The notes beneath the pieces were generated by a model. It did no database searches and was not told the DNA's origin. It saw only the letters and a list, made by a program, of their open reading frames with translations. Below, piece by piece: positions 1-6,772 of a DNA stretch of 15,126 nt. The position numbers were made by a program, and so were the translations under genes. Source of the stretch: JARRQB01 sp965368585 (GTDB taxonomy: Bacteria; Pseudomonadota; Gammaproteobacteria; Chromatiales; Chromatiaceae); contig CBDUNM010000127.1 of NCBI GenBank assembly GCA_965368585.1, forward strand, positions 1-15,126, in the 5' to 3' direction. Each line of letters begins with the position of its first letter. Position 1 is the first letter of the stretch.

Positions 1-72
1 CTCGCGGGCCAAACGCCGTGCGGTGGCCTCGGCGATGGCCGAGGTTGCGCCGATAATCAGGGTCTTTCTCAT
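1..72 (-). CDS. Short-chain dehydrogenase/reductase, DprE2-like (N-terminal fragment, cut by window edge)
   Basis: Only the first 24 codons are visible, read on the minus strand from an ATG at 72-70 and running off the left edge. The peptide begins MRKTLIIGATSAIAEATA, a beta strand followed by the nucleotide-binding loop of an SDR Rossmann fold. The loop reads GATSAIA instead of the usual GxxxGxG. Its ATG overlaps the stop of the DprE1-like gene in an ATGA, so the two are translationally coupled. By established knowledge, DprE2 is the NADH-dependent reductase that follows DprE1 and reduces the 2'-keto intermediate, completing epimerisation of polyprenyl-phosphoryl-ribose to the arabinose form. 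Assignment as the DprE2 partner is inferred from this neighbourhood; the fragment alone shows only an SDR. Confidence 0.75.
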   Translation of the reverse strand, partial: MRKTLIIGATSAIAEATARRLARE

Positions 73-1391
73 TGCTTTGCGGTCACTCGTCGCCAGAAAT
101 CCGAACAAATCGCCGGGTCGCGCAGCGCCTCCACCTGCCGCCAGGCGGCGTAGTTACGCTGAAAATCGGCCGCCGTCATGCGCGCGTCTTTCGACGGGTA
201 GACCCGCCCACCCGCTGCCCGGCTAATGTCATCGAGCTGACATAATAAATCGAGGGTGGCACGGCCGGCATTGGGAAAATCCAGCGCCAGGGTCGCCCCG
301 GGCAGCGGAAATGAAAGCAGCCCGGGTGACGGCACGTTACCGAACATCTTTAAAACCGCCAGAAATGAACCGGCGCCGGCGCTTGCGATGCGGGCCAGCA
401 TAGCCTGTATCGCGTCGTCGGCGTGGTTTGTCGGGATCGCACACTGGTATTGAAAAAAGCCCTTGCGACCGTACATGCGGTTCCACGACCGGACCGCATC
501 CAAAGGGTAGAAAAAGGGCTGGTAGTGCATGGTGGCACGCACCTGCTCGGCGCGTTGTTTGTGGTAATAGAGCGTGTTGAGCGCCTGCAGCGTTACACCA
601 TTGACCAGCGCGAATGGCGGATCGAAGCGAAGCCGCAAGGTCTTGCCTGGTGCTCGCGGGCGCTTGCCCGCTACTTCATCGGCATGATTCCCGCGCATGA
701 ACAGACCACGCCCGAGCGCCTTGCCCTTGGCAAGACAGTCGATCCAGGCAACCGTGTATTCGTGGCTGCCGTCGGATTCGCGGGCAAGCGTGAAAAATTC
801 ATCGAGCGACTGATAGCGGATCGATTCCTGCGCAATAAAGGGCGTACGTATCGGCTTGAGCTGGATTTCCGCCCAGGTCACCACGCCGGTCATCCCCAGG
901 CCGGCGACGGTCGCGGCAAAATAATCCTGATTCTCCTGTGCCGAGCACAACAGGCGCGTGCCATCCGAACGTAGCAGTTCGAAGCAACGCAGGTATCGGC
1001 CGAAGGTCCCGGCGCGATGGTGGTTCTTGCCGTGCACATCGCTGGCGATGGCGCCGCCCACGGTCACGTATTGCGTACCCGGCGACACCGGAAGGAACCA
1101 ACCCTGGGGGACCGCCAATTCGAGGATTTCCGCCAGCAGCACGCCGGCCTCACAGCGTAACAGGCCGGTCGTTGGGTCAAACGCCAGGAAATGATCCAGG
1201 TTGCGGCAGTCCAACAGCGCGCCACCGTTGTTCAGGCAGACATCGCCGTAGCTACGGCCGTTGCCGTATGGCAGGAACTGGCGTTGTCCGATGGCTTTCA
1301 ATGGCAGACCTTGATTGCGCCAGTGGTAGCGCACGACCTGATGTGTGGCCTTCGGGTAACGCCCCCAGGACTCGTAGCGGCGCTCAGCCAT
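69..1391 (-). CDS. dprE1: DprE1-like FAD-dependent oxidase (polyprenylphosphoryl-beta-D-ribose 2'-oxidase)
   Basis: This 440-residue protein is an FAD-linked oxidase of the VAO/PCMH fold. DprE1 oxidises the 2'-hydroxyl of polyprenyl-phosphoryl-ribose, the first half of its epimerisation to arabinose. The FAD-binding half shows GNGRSYGD (about 43-50), PVSPGTQYVTVGG (about 101-113) and DVHGKNHH (about 118-125), closely like mycobacterial DprE1 including its active-site-region His132. Near the C-terminus, YPSKDAR (lysine about 401) matches the substrate-site Lys418 segment. The residue aligned with the cysteine hit by benzothiazinones is alanine (codon 285-287). I chose the ATG at 1391 because MAERRYESWGRYPK is where family similarity begins; a TTG at 1448 would add 19 unrelated-looking residues and overlap the upstream gene. 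Neither start has an obvious Shine-Dalgarno. It follows the HAD-UbiA gene by 41 bases and overlaps the SDR gene by ATGA. Family recall is from memory, not an alignment. Confidence 0.88.
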   Translation of the reverse strand: MAERRYESWGRYPKATHQVVRYHWRNQGLPLKAIGQRQFLPYGNGRSYGDVCLNNGGALLDCRNLDHFLAFDPTTGLLRCEAGVLLAEILELAVPQGWFLPVSPGTQYVTVGGAIASDVHGKNHHRAGTFGRYLRCFELLRSDGTRLLCSAQENQDYFAATVAGLGMTGVVTWAEIQLKPIRTPFIAQESIRYQSLDEFFTLARESDGSHEYTVAWIDCLAKGKALGRGLFMRGNHADEVAGKRPRAPGKTLRLRFDPPFALVNGVTLQALNTLYYHKQRAEQVRATMHYQPFFYPLDAVRSWNRMYGRKGFFQYQCAIPTNHADDAIQAMLARIASAGAGSFLAVLKMFGNVPSPGLLSFPLPGATLALDFPNAGRATLDLLCQLDDISRAAGGRVYPSKDARMTAADFQRNYAAWRQVEALRDPAICSDFWRRVTAKQ

Positions 1392-1432
1392 GGCAGTTTG
1401 CGTAGTCCGCTGCGATTGCCATCCGTTGCGAA

Positions 1433-2893
1433 TCAAACCGCCAGCCAAAGCAACGCGGCACCCGCCAGCGCCAGGATCTGACTGTCGCGATCCTGTACCA
1501 CGAACATCACCGGGTCCTCGTGCAATTCATCACGTCGTGCCAAAAGCCAGATACGCGTGACCATATAGAGCAGCAGCGGACACAGCAGCCAGATGACCTG
1601 GGGACGCGAATACAAAGCCTTAACGTCTTCGCTGTTGATGTACAACGCCAGCACCAGAACCGCCATATAGCCGGCGGCCGTCCCGAAGTGCGACAGGGTC
1701 TCGAGATCCCAGATGCGATAACCGCGTCCGGGCACGTCGGTTGCCCCGGACTGTTTCAGCGTGAGCAACTCGGTGTAGCGTTTCACCAGCGCCAGACTGA
1801 GAAACAGAAACATCGAAAACGCCAACAGCCAGAACGACGGCGTGACGGCGACCGCAGCCGCGCCGGCGATGATGCGCATGGTGTAAAGGCTGGCGAGCGT
1901 CAATACATCGATCAGGGCAAAGCGTTTCAGACGCAACGAATAGGCCAGCGTGATCGCGTAATATGTTGCCAGCACAACCAGGAATTCAACCGGTAACAGC
2001 ATCGCCAGCAGCAGCGACGCCAGCAGTAAGAACGGCACCAGCGCCGCGCCATGGATCAGCGATACACTGCCGGCCGCAAACGGTCGGTTGCGTTTGCTCA
2101 AGTGGCGGCGATCTTCGGGCAGATCGAGCAGGTCGTTGAGGAGATAGACGCTCGACGCGCAAAGCCCAAAGGCGATGAAAGCGACCACGGCCTGTCCGAG
2201 CAAGATCGCGTCGCCGAACCGGTGGCTCATCAGCAGGGGCACGAAAATCAGCAGATTCTTCAGCCACTGATGGAGCCGTAGCGCCCGCAGATAGCCGCTC
2301 AGCCGATGTTCGCCGCGGTCGTCGAAATGCACCACCGGTTTGCCCAGTTGTTCCGCCGAGCGCAGCACGCCGCGTTCCGGGTTTACCACGATCACCCGAT
2401 CGGCCCGTGTCCATAGCTGTAGGTCGATCATGGCATTGCCGGCGTAGTCGAAACCACGATTGGCGCAGAGCGCCTCGATGCGCGCGAGTTTGCTCGATCC
2501 GGACAGGTTGGTAGTACCGTCACTCGCCAGCACGCTATCGAATATCCCGAGATGCGCCGCGACCGCGTGAGCGAATTTTTCGTTGGATGCCGTGGCCAGC
2601 ACCAACGGCCGGCCTGTGGCATGCTCGGCCCGGAGAAACGCCAGCAGTTGCTGGTGATACGGCAGCACGCCGGCGTCCAGCGTCACCCGACGGGCAATCT
2701 GTTCTTTCAGACGCGCTTTGCCGCGCAGCAGCCATACGGGCAACATGAACAGGTACAAGACATTGTCTTTCAGCAACTGAAAGATGGCTTCGACCAAAAG
2801 GTCCGAGCGCAGCAGGGTGCCGTCCATATCGACGCACAACGGCCGGTCGACCGGCCGCACGTCCGAGAGCTGTTTCTTCTGTTCCATCTGCAT
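1433..2893 (-). CDS. HAD phosphatase-UbiA prenyltransferase fusion (phosphoribosyl-polyprenyl-phosphate synthase-like)
   Basis: This 486-residue protein has two parts. Residues about 18-195 are a HAD phosphatase: motif I DMDGT (Asp22, Asp24), motif II LATASN, motif III lysine about 135, and motif IV YAGNAMID, where the first acidic residue is Asn153 and Asp157 is kept. Residues about 200-486 are a polytopic UbiA prenyltransferase with NDLLDLPED (Asn253, Asp254, Asp257, Asp261), the Mg-diphosphate site, and a KRYTEL segment typical of the Rv3806c-type subfamily. That family joins PRPP to polyprenyl phosphate at the inner membrane; the fused HAD domain could remove the 5-phosphate afterwards (inference). 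The start is the ATG at 2893, whose A is shared with the upstream stop in TGATG; a TTG three bases upstream is less likely. It could act on another lipid, but adjacency to the DprE1-like gene supports pentose-lipid synthesis. Confidence 0.88.
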   Translation of the reverse strand: MQMEQKKQLSDVRPVDRPLCVDMDGTLLRSDLLVEAIFQLLKDNVLYLFMLPVWLLRGKARLKEQIARRVTLDAGVLPYHQQLLAFLRAEHATGRPLVLATASNEKFAHAVAAHLGIFDSVLASDGTTNLSGSSKLARIEALCANRGFDYAGNAMIDLQLWTRADRVIVVNPERGVLRSAEQLGKPVVHFDDRGEHRLSGYLRALRLHQWLKNLLIFVPLLMSHRFGDAILLGQAVVAFIAFGLCASSVYLLNDLLDLPEDRRHLSKRNRPFAAGSVSLIHGAALVPFLLLASLLLAMLLPVEFLVVLATYYAITLAYSLRLKRFALIDVLTLASLYTMRIIAGAAAVAVTPSFWLLAFSMFLFLSLALVKRYTELLTLKQSGATDVPGRGYRIWDLETLSHFGTAAGYMAVLVLALYINSEDVKALYSRPQVIWLLCPLLLYMVTRIWLLARRDELHEDPVMFVVQDRDSQILALAGAALLWLAV

Positions 2894-3906
2894 CAAAAAT
2901 TGATTTCGACGTGCTTGTTGTCAGAGTTGTGCGCGTGTTTGTCGCGGATTTCCAGAATTGCGAGGGTGATTCCGCCAATGGCGACCGCGAACCAAAGGGT
3001 CGCGAGGCGGCAAATCAAGGTGGCCGCGACTGCCGTTGGCGTGGTCGCACCTACCAGTTTCAACAAGATCACCATGACGGCCTCGGTACTCCCCAAACCG
3101 CCCGGGATGAACGAGATCGCGCCAGCCAGGACGCTGATCGAATAGATGCCGACCGCGAGCGCCGCCGACGTCGGTACCGCCAGGGCGTCGAGAATGAAAA
3201 AGAAGGCCACGCCTTCCGCTCCCCAGGCGATCAGCCCCAGCACCAGACCGGCGTACAGAGGGCCTGATTTCAATAAATCGGATGCCGAGCGCAGCAGTTC
3301 GACCAGCCGCCCGGTCAGCGCCTGCAACCGCGCCGACTTGAAGCGCGTGCCTTTTCGCTCGAGGAAGCGGTGAAAGGCTCCGGCGTGCACGACGGGTAGC
3401 GTCAGAACGACCATTGCGGCAAGCACGACGACCAGCCAGCGGTAGTCGGGAAACGCGCTGGCCGCAACCAGGGCCAGCAGCGACATGGCGATGAGGTCCA
3501 CCAGGCGTTCGGCGAACAAAGCGGCCAGGCTGTGCACATAGGCCACGCCGTGGCGCTTCAAATAGATCGACCGCACCGCCTCGCCGGCCTTTCCCGGGGT
3601 GGTGGTAAAGGCGAATCCGCTCAGGTAATACGCCAGACTGGCCGGCGTCGGTACCGATGCCGTCAATCTGTGCAGGTACTTCTGCCAGCGCACGAAGCGC
3701 AGGCCGTAGTTGAATAACGACAGGGCGAGTACCAACGCCCAACCGGCGAGGCCGAATTGCGCGGCGGATTCGCCAACGGCACCCAGATCGGTCACGATCA
3801 CCGCAACGGCGTAGATCGCGACCGCCGCAAGCACCGACCAGATCAGCGGGCGTTTGCAGCGTTGGCCGATCGGTATCGCTGCGGGTTCCGGCGTGAGATT
3901 TGCCAA
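2893..3906 (-). CDS. UPF0104/LPG-synthase-TM-type integral membrane protein, possible lipid or glycolipid flippase
   Basis: The 337-residue product is almost wholly hydrophobic, with about eight predicted membrane segments starting near residue 20. Family hallmarks are visible: TTTPGKAGEAVRSIYLKR (about 97-114), then AERLVDL (about 127-133) and SFIPGGLGSTEAV in the C-terminal third. The family covers the flippase half of MprF, AglD and UPF0104 proteins, which act on lipid-linked substrates in the inner membrane. There is no soluble aminoacyl-transferase domain, so it is not a full MprF. As first gene of the operon making a pentose-lipid donor, it may move that donor across the membrane; this is inference. 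The only reasonable start is TTG at 3906, directly after an in-frame TGA, with AGGA about nine bases upstream. It overlaps the HAD-UbiA gene by one base (TGATG). Confidence 0.8.
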   Translation of the reverse strand: MANLTPEPAAIPIGQRCKRPLIWSVLAAVAIYAVAVIVTDLGAVGESAAQFGLAGWALVLALSLFNYGLRFVRWQKYLHRLTASVPTPASLAYYLSGFAFTTTPGKAGEAVRSIYLKRHGVAYVHSLAALFAERLVDLIAMSLLALVAASAFPDYRWLVVVLAAMVVLTLPVVHAGAFHRFLERKGTRFKSARLQALTGRLVELLRSASDLLKSGPLYAGLVLGLIAWGAEGVAFFFILDALAVPTSAALAVGIYSISVLAGAISFIPGGLGSTEAVMVILLKLVGATTPTAVAATLICRLATLWFAVAIGGITLAILEIRDKHAHNSDNKHVEINF

Positions 3907-3944
3907 TTTTCAGCGTCCTGTCGTGATGCGACGGTCGCGCCCGG

Positions 3945-3967
3945 AAAAAGACCGATTGACCGTCGGT
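3945..3967 (-). terminator. Weak terminator-like hairpin with T-run in the leader of the pentose-lipid operon
   Basis: On the minus strand a 5-bp stem ACCGA/TCGGT with a 7-base loop is followed by CTTTTT. It lies about 40 bases upstream of the flippase-like gene start. It could stop read-through from the malonate operon or act as an attenuator, but the stem is short and may be chance. Confidence 0.22.
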
Positions 3968-4059
3968 TTGCCCGGTCCCGAGTCAGGGGCTGCAGTGAGC
4001 CAGCGTTGATTGCGCGTCGGCCGGCGTTCGCTCTTGCAAGCGCCGCCACGGCGCGAGCG

Positions 4060-4075
4060 TGCACGTGCACGTGCA
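4060..4075. repeat. 16-bp perfect palindrome of overlapping CACGTG units
   Basis: TGCACGTGCACGTGCA reads the same on both strands and holds two CACGTG hexamers within an alternating purine-pyrimidine run. It sits about 155 bases upstream of the flippase-like gene and about 240 bases beyond mdcH. It may be a regulator-binding site for the downstream operon, or a chance sequence; no copy was noticed elsewhere in the window. Confidence 0.4.
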
Positions 4076-4271
4076 ACATCAGAATGAGCGCGCGTAGTCT
4101 GAAGTATTGCCGTGCGGAGCGCAAGTTCCGCCCCTGCGGGTGCGACGGGTCAAAAACACGGTCGATTTAGCCTGCATGGTGCGCCAGCCGATCGGCGGCG
4201 ACGCTATGCTGGCGATGTACTCGGCGCGGCGCCTTGTCCGGATCGACGATGACTGAATTCTGAAGACGACG

Positions 4272-4295
4272 CGTGCCTGCGAATCTGCAGGCACG
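4272..4295 (-). terminator. Hairpin after mdcH, probable transcript end of the malonate operon
   Basis: A perfect 9-bp stem (CGTGCCTGC/GCAGGCACG) with a 6-base loop lies 22 bases beyond the mdcH stop codon. There is no clear T-run after it, so it may be a 3'-end-stabilising structure or a weak terminator, not a classic rho-independent one. Its arms and outer flanks resemble the hairpin between dctP and dctQ at 12301-12328. Confidence 0.5.
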
Positions 4296-4317
4296 ACCAG
4301 TTGCAGTCCGACTACGG

Positions 4318-5235
4318 TTAGCCGGGTGGGCGCTTATTCACCCAGTCAATCACTGCGTTCAGGCTGCGAAAATCGGCCACGGAGCGAACGGCAATATCGG
4401 GCAACGCCTCGTGCACCATACGGGCCAGCGCGTTTCCCGGGCCGAGTTCCAACAGCACCGTACAACCGCACTCCCGCAGCGCCTGCATGCACGCCGCCCA
4501 ATCGATGGTGGAAGCTATCTGCCGCGACAACACGTCGATCGCATCGCGCCGGGTGTAGACCGGCATGCCGTGGATACCCGCCAGCACCGGTACAACCGGG
4601 TCGCGCAGACTCGAATGCTCCAGGTCCTGCCGAAACCCGGCCGAGGCTGCCGCCAGCCAAGGCGTGTGTGAGGCGATTTCCACGGCAAGCGTAGTTGGCG
4701 TGGCACCGCGCGCGGCGGCGGCCTCGCGCAACGGCCCAGCCTGCTTTCGTGTTACGCCGACGACGAACCGGTCGGCGCCGTTGACGATGGCCATCCGGGC
4801 ATCGTACCGATCACACAGCATTTCAAGCTGCGCGCGCGACATGCCGCGAACTGCGATCATTTCCGTGGGCGTCGTACAGGCAGTTTCCATGTGCCGCGCG
4901 CGTCGGCATGCCAGTGCGATCAATCCCCGGACGGAAATTGCATCGGCACAGCCGTACGCGGCCAATTCACCCACACTGTAGCCCGCAAACACGCGCGGGA
5001 CCGGCAGATGCGGACGCAACGCAGTCCAGGTGGCCAATGCAGCTGCACACAGCAGCGGTTGCGCATAGCGATTGCGCTGACGTTCGCGGTCGGACTCGAT
5101 CAGCTTTGCCAAATCCGTGCCAAGCACCGCCTGTGCTTGCGCCAGAACCGGCCTTGCCATGTCGTTTGCCGCCAGCAGATCGAACATCCCGGAATGCTGG
5201 CTACCCTGCCCCGGGCAGATAACTCCCAGACTCAT
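4318..5235 (-). CDS. mdcH: MdcH, malonyl-CoA:ACP transacylase of malonate decarboxylase
   Basis: The 305-residue protein is a malonyl-CoA:ACP acyltransferase that loads the first malonyl group from malonyl-CoA onto the prosthetic group of MdcC, activating the decarboxylase. It shows GQGSQ at about 9-13, the nucleophile elbow GYSVGE with Ser87, an arginine-rich CRRAR helix near 110-114 and the catalytic histidine in ASHTPW (His190). The GYSVGELAAYG elbow is the MdcH type, where FabD usually has GHSLGE. The ATG at 5235 overlaps the mdcB stop as ATGA and matches the family N-terminus; a longer upstream reading frame only runs antisense-like through mdcB in another frame. It is the last gene of the operon, followed by a hairpin. 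Confidence 0.94.
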   Translation of the reverse strand: MSLGVICPGQGSQHSGMFDLLAANDMARPVLAQAQAVLGTDLAKLIESDRERQRNRYAQPLLCAAALATWTALRPHLPVPRVFAGYSVGELAAYGCADAISVRGLIALACRRARHMETACTTPTEMIAVRGMSRAQLEMLCDRYDARMAIVNGADRFVVGVTRKQAGPLREAAAARGATPTTLAVEIASHTPWLAAASAGFRQDLEHSSLRDPVVPVLAGIHGMPVYTRRDAIDVLSRQIASTIDWAACMQALRECGCTVLLELGPGNALARMVHEALPDIAVRSVADFRSLNAVIDWVNKRPPG

Positions 5236-6101
5236 GCAGGCTGCCGCTGGGCGTGGTAAACGAACCAGGTCGCGGCCAACAGGTCTGCGCTGCCGCCGGG
5301 TGACAGATTCAGGTCGACGAATTCCCCGTGAATCGCAAGCGCGTGTTGTTCCCAGTCGGGTCGGTACACGCCGCCAGCGCGCAGAAAGTCCCGGGCGGCG
5401 CGCTGTGCCGTGCGCAACCCCCACGCCCCACCCCGGTAGAGCAGGTTGGTATCCTGTACCCGGCTGATGAGGCGGAACAGGGTCTGCACCAGCGCAAGTC
5501 TCATGCTGCCAGTCCGCCCTAGCGCCTCGCGCAGCGACGGCAACCCGAGTTCGAACAGCGTGGGATATCCTCTAATCGCCTCGCCGCGGGCGCCGCCTGC
5601 CCCGTAGTCGCGAGCCGCCTTTCGCCCATGACTCGGGTTACGGTATGAATTCGGTACGGCTGCGGCAATCGACGCCCCCCACAAATACGCGACCGTCTGA
5701 CCCAAATGACGATCGGCGAGCGATTCACCACGGGCGGACACCCAACCCGCCGCGGCGGCCAACAGGCCGATGCCGAAGATCGCGCCACGATGGGTATTGA
5801 CCCCACCCGTCGCGGCCAGCATGCGGTGCTCCGCCGCAATACCCAGCCGCTGCAATTCGGCGAACGCCGCCCAGCGGCTGCCCGCCACCGCGATATCGCC
5901 AAAATATCCACGCAGCGCAAACAAACTGCGGACAAAGGTGGTCGCATCCATGTCGCGATGACTGCCGGAATCCAGCGGGCTGACCAGTCCCGGTTTTGGC
6001 GACAGAGCAAGTTCCGCATGGAGACTGCGTACCGCGATTCGCCCTATGGATTCAATCGCGCCGCCGGCATGCCGGCGGGATGGACGCGCTACGCTCAACA
6101 T
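5232..6101 (-). CDS. mdcB: MdcB, triphosphoribosyl-dephospho-CoA synthase
   Basis: This 289-residue cytoplasmic enzyme makes 2'-(5''-triphosphoribosyl)-3'-dephospho-CoA from ATP and dephospho-CoA, the precursor of the MdcC prosthetic group. It carries the family's conserved blocks KPGLVSPLDSGSHRDMD (about 36-52) and GGVNTHRGAIF (about 99-109). The ATG at 6101 has GGGAG seven bases upstream and overlaps the end of mdcG by seven bases; the 21 codons before it are in the mdcG shadow. It overlaps mdcH by ATGA. CitG and MadG-type synthases are related, but the malonate context fixes the name. The gene sits between mdcG and mdcH, not after mdcA as in the well-known Pseudomonas order. An 18-bp palindrome lies in codons 8-14. 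Confidence 0.93.
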   Translation of the reverse strand: MLSVARPSRRHAGGAIESIGRIAVRSLHAELALSPKPGLVSPLDSGSHRDMDATTFVRSLFALRGYFGDIAVAGSRWAAFAELQRLGIAAEHRMLAATGGVNTHRGAIFGIGLLAAAAGWVSARGESLADRHLGQTVAYLWGASIAAAVPNSYRNPSHGRKAARDYGAGGARGEAIRGYPTLFELGLPSLREALGRTGSMRLALVQTLFRLISRVQDTNLLYRGGAWGLRTAQRAARDFLRAGGVYRPDWEQHALAIHGEFVDLNLSPGGSADLLAATWFVYHAQRQPA

Positions 6102-6772
6102 GCGGCCGCTCCCGGCGAGTACAGCCGAAGTATCGCCTCGTCGGTGCGCAGACCCACCCCGCACGACCCTTTGACGAGTACACGCCGGCGGCCCGAGTCA
6201 AACTCACGCCACGCCACCGCGCTGCCGTCGGGCAAGATTATTTCGCCGTCGAGCCACAAGCCCGACTCGTGCTCGCGCCGCCGCAATATTGCGATCCCGC
6301 AGTACAAGTCCGCGGTGCTGGCTGGCTGCCAGACGAGATCGATATCGGATCTGTTAGTGATATAGGGCAATCCGGTGAGAAACTGCCAGGCAAACGAGCC
6401 GTAGACCCGAAAATCGATACTCGCAGCCCGAGCGTCGGCGGCCAGCGAATCGAGGCAGGCATGCCAGGACGGCGGCGCGAGCGGGATGATGTCGCGCAAT
6501 GCAGGCGCCGGGCGCAAGGCTGTGATGGCATCTGTGCAGACGCTGAACGCGATGCGCCGCCTGCCCTTGCCGGGCGGCAAGGCGAGGCCTGCAGCGACAA
6601 ACTCGGGGTCCGTATCGGGTTGGCGCCGCGTAATGATCGTGGGCAGCCCACGGGAAATCCAGTGCTGTAAAATCGCGCCGTCCACCGGGCCGGACGTCCG
6701 GAGATCACCCCCCTGCACGGCCGCACCCAGCCATATGAAACTGTGCCTTGCCCGCAGGTCAGCGTATTTCAT
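6095..6772 (-). CDS. mdcG: MdcG, phosphoribosyl-dephospho-CoA transferase (malonate decarboxylase holo-ACP synthase)
   Basis: The 225-residue enzyme transfers the phosphoribosyl-dephospho-CoA group from the MdcB product to a serine of MdcC, turning the apo carrier into the holo form. The nucleotidyltransferase-like core is visible as YGSFAWQ (about 124-130) and SDIDL (about 142-146), with Asp143 and Asp145 as probable metal ligands. The family N-terminal pattern (R.H.F.WL) starts right after the ATG at 6772. A longer frame from 6820 would add 16 residues inside mdcE. The gene overlaps the 3' end of mdcE by 14 bases and mdcB by seven. No strong Shine-Dalgarno is seen, fitting coupling to mdcE translation. 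Confidence 0.93.
   Translation of the reverse strand: MKYADLRARHSFIWLGAAVQGGDLRTSGPVDGAILQHWISRGLPTIITRRQPDTDPEFVAAGLALPPGKGRRRIAFSVCTDAITALRPAPALRDIIPLAPPSWHACLDSLAADARAASIDFRVYGSFAWQFLTGLPYITNRSDIDLVWQPASTADLYCGIAILRRREHESGLWLDGEIILPDGSAVAWREFDSGRRRVLVKGSCGVGLRTDEAILRLYSPGAAAC

Larger units (their letters stand above)
3907..4317. other. Intergenic region between the malonate operon end and the pentose-lipid operon
   Basis: This 411-base gap lies between two minus-strand operons. The open frames in it give arginine-rich, low-complexity peptides without family features and without good ribosome sites, so I see no gene. It contains the terminator-like hairpin after mdcH, a 16-bp CACGTG palindrome, a tight GC hairpin at 4040-4054 (arms GCGCCG/CGGCGC) and a weak hairpin with a T-run near 3945-3967. 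The promoter for the operon below must lie here or farther upstream, but I could not find a convincing -35/-10 pair on the minus strand. Confidence 0.6.

Noticed and set aside
423..974. 183-codon plus-strand open frame
   Set aside because: It is antisense to the DprE1-like gene, has no domain features, and the opposite strand has clear family motifs.
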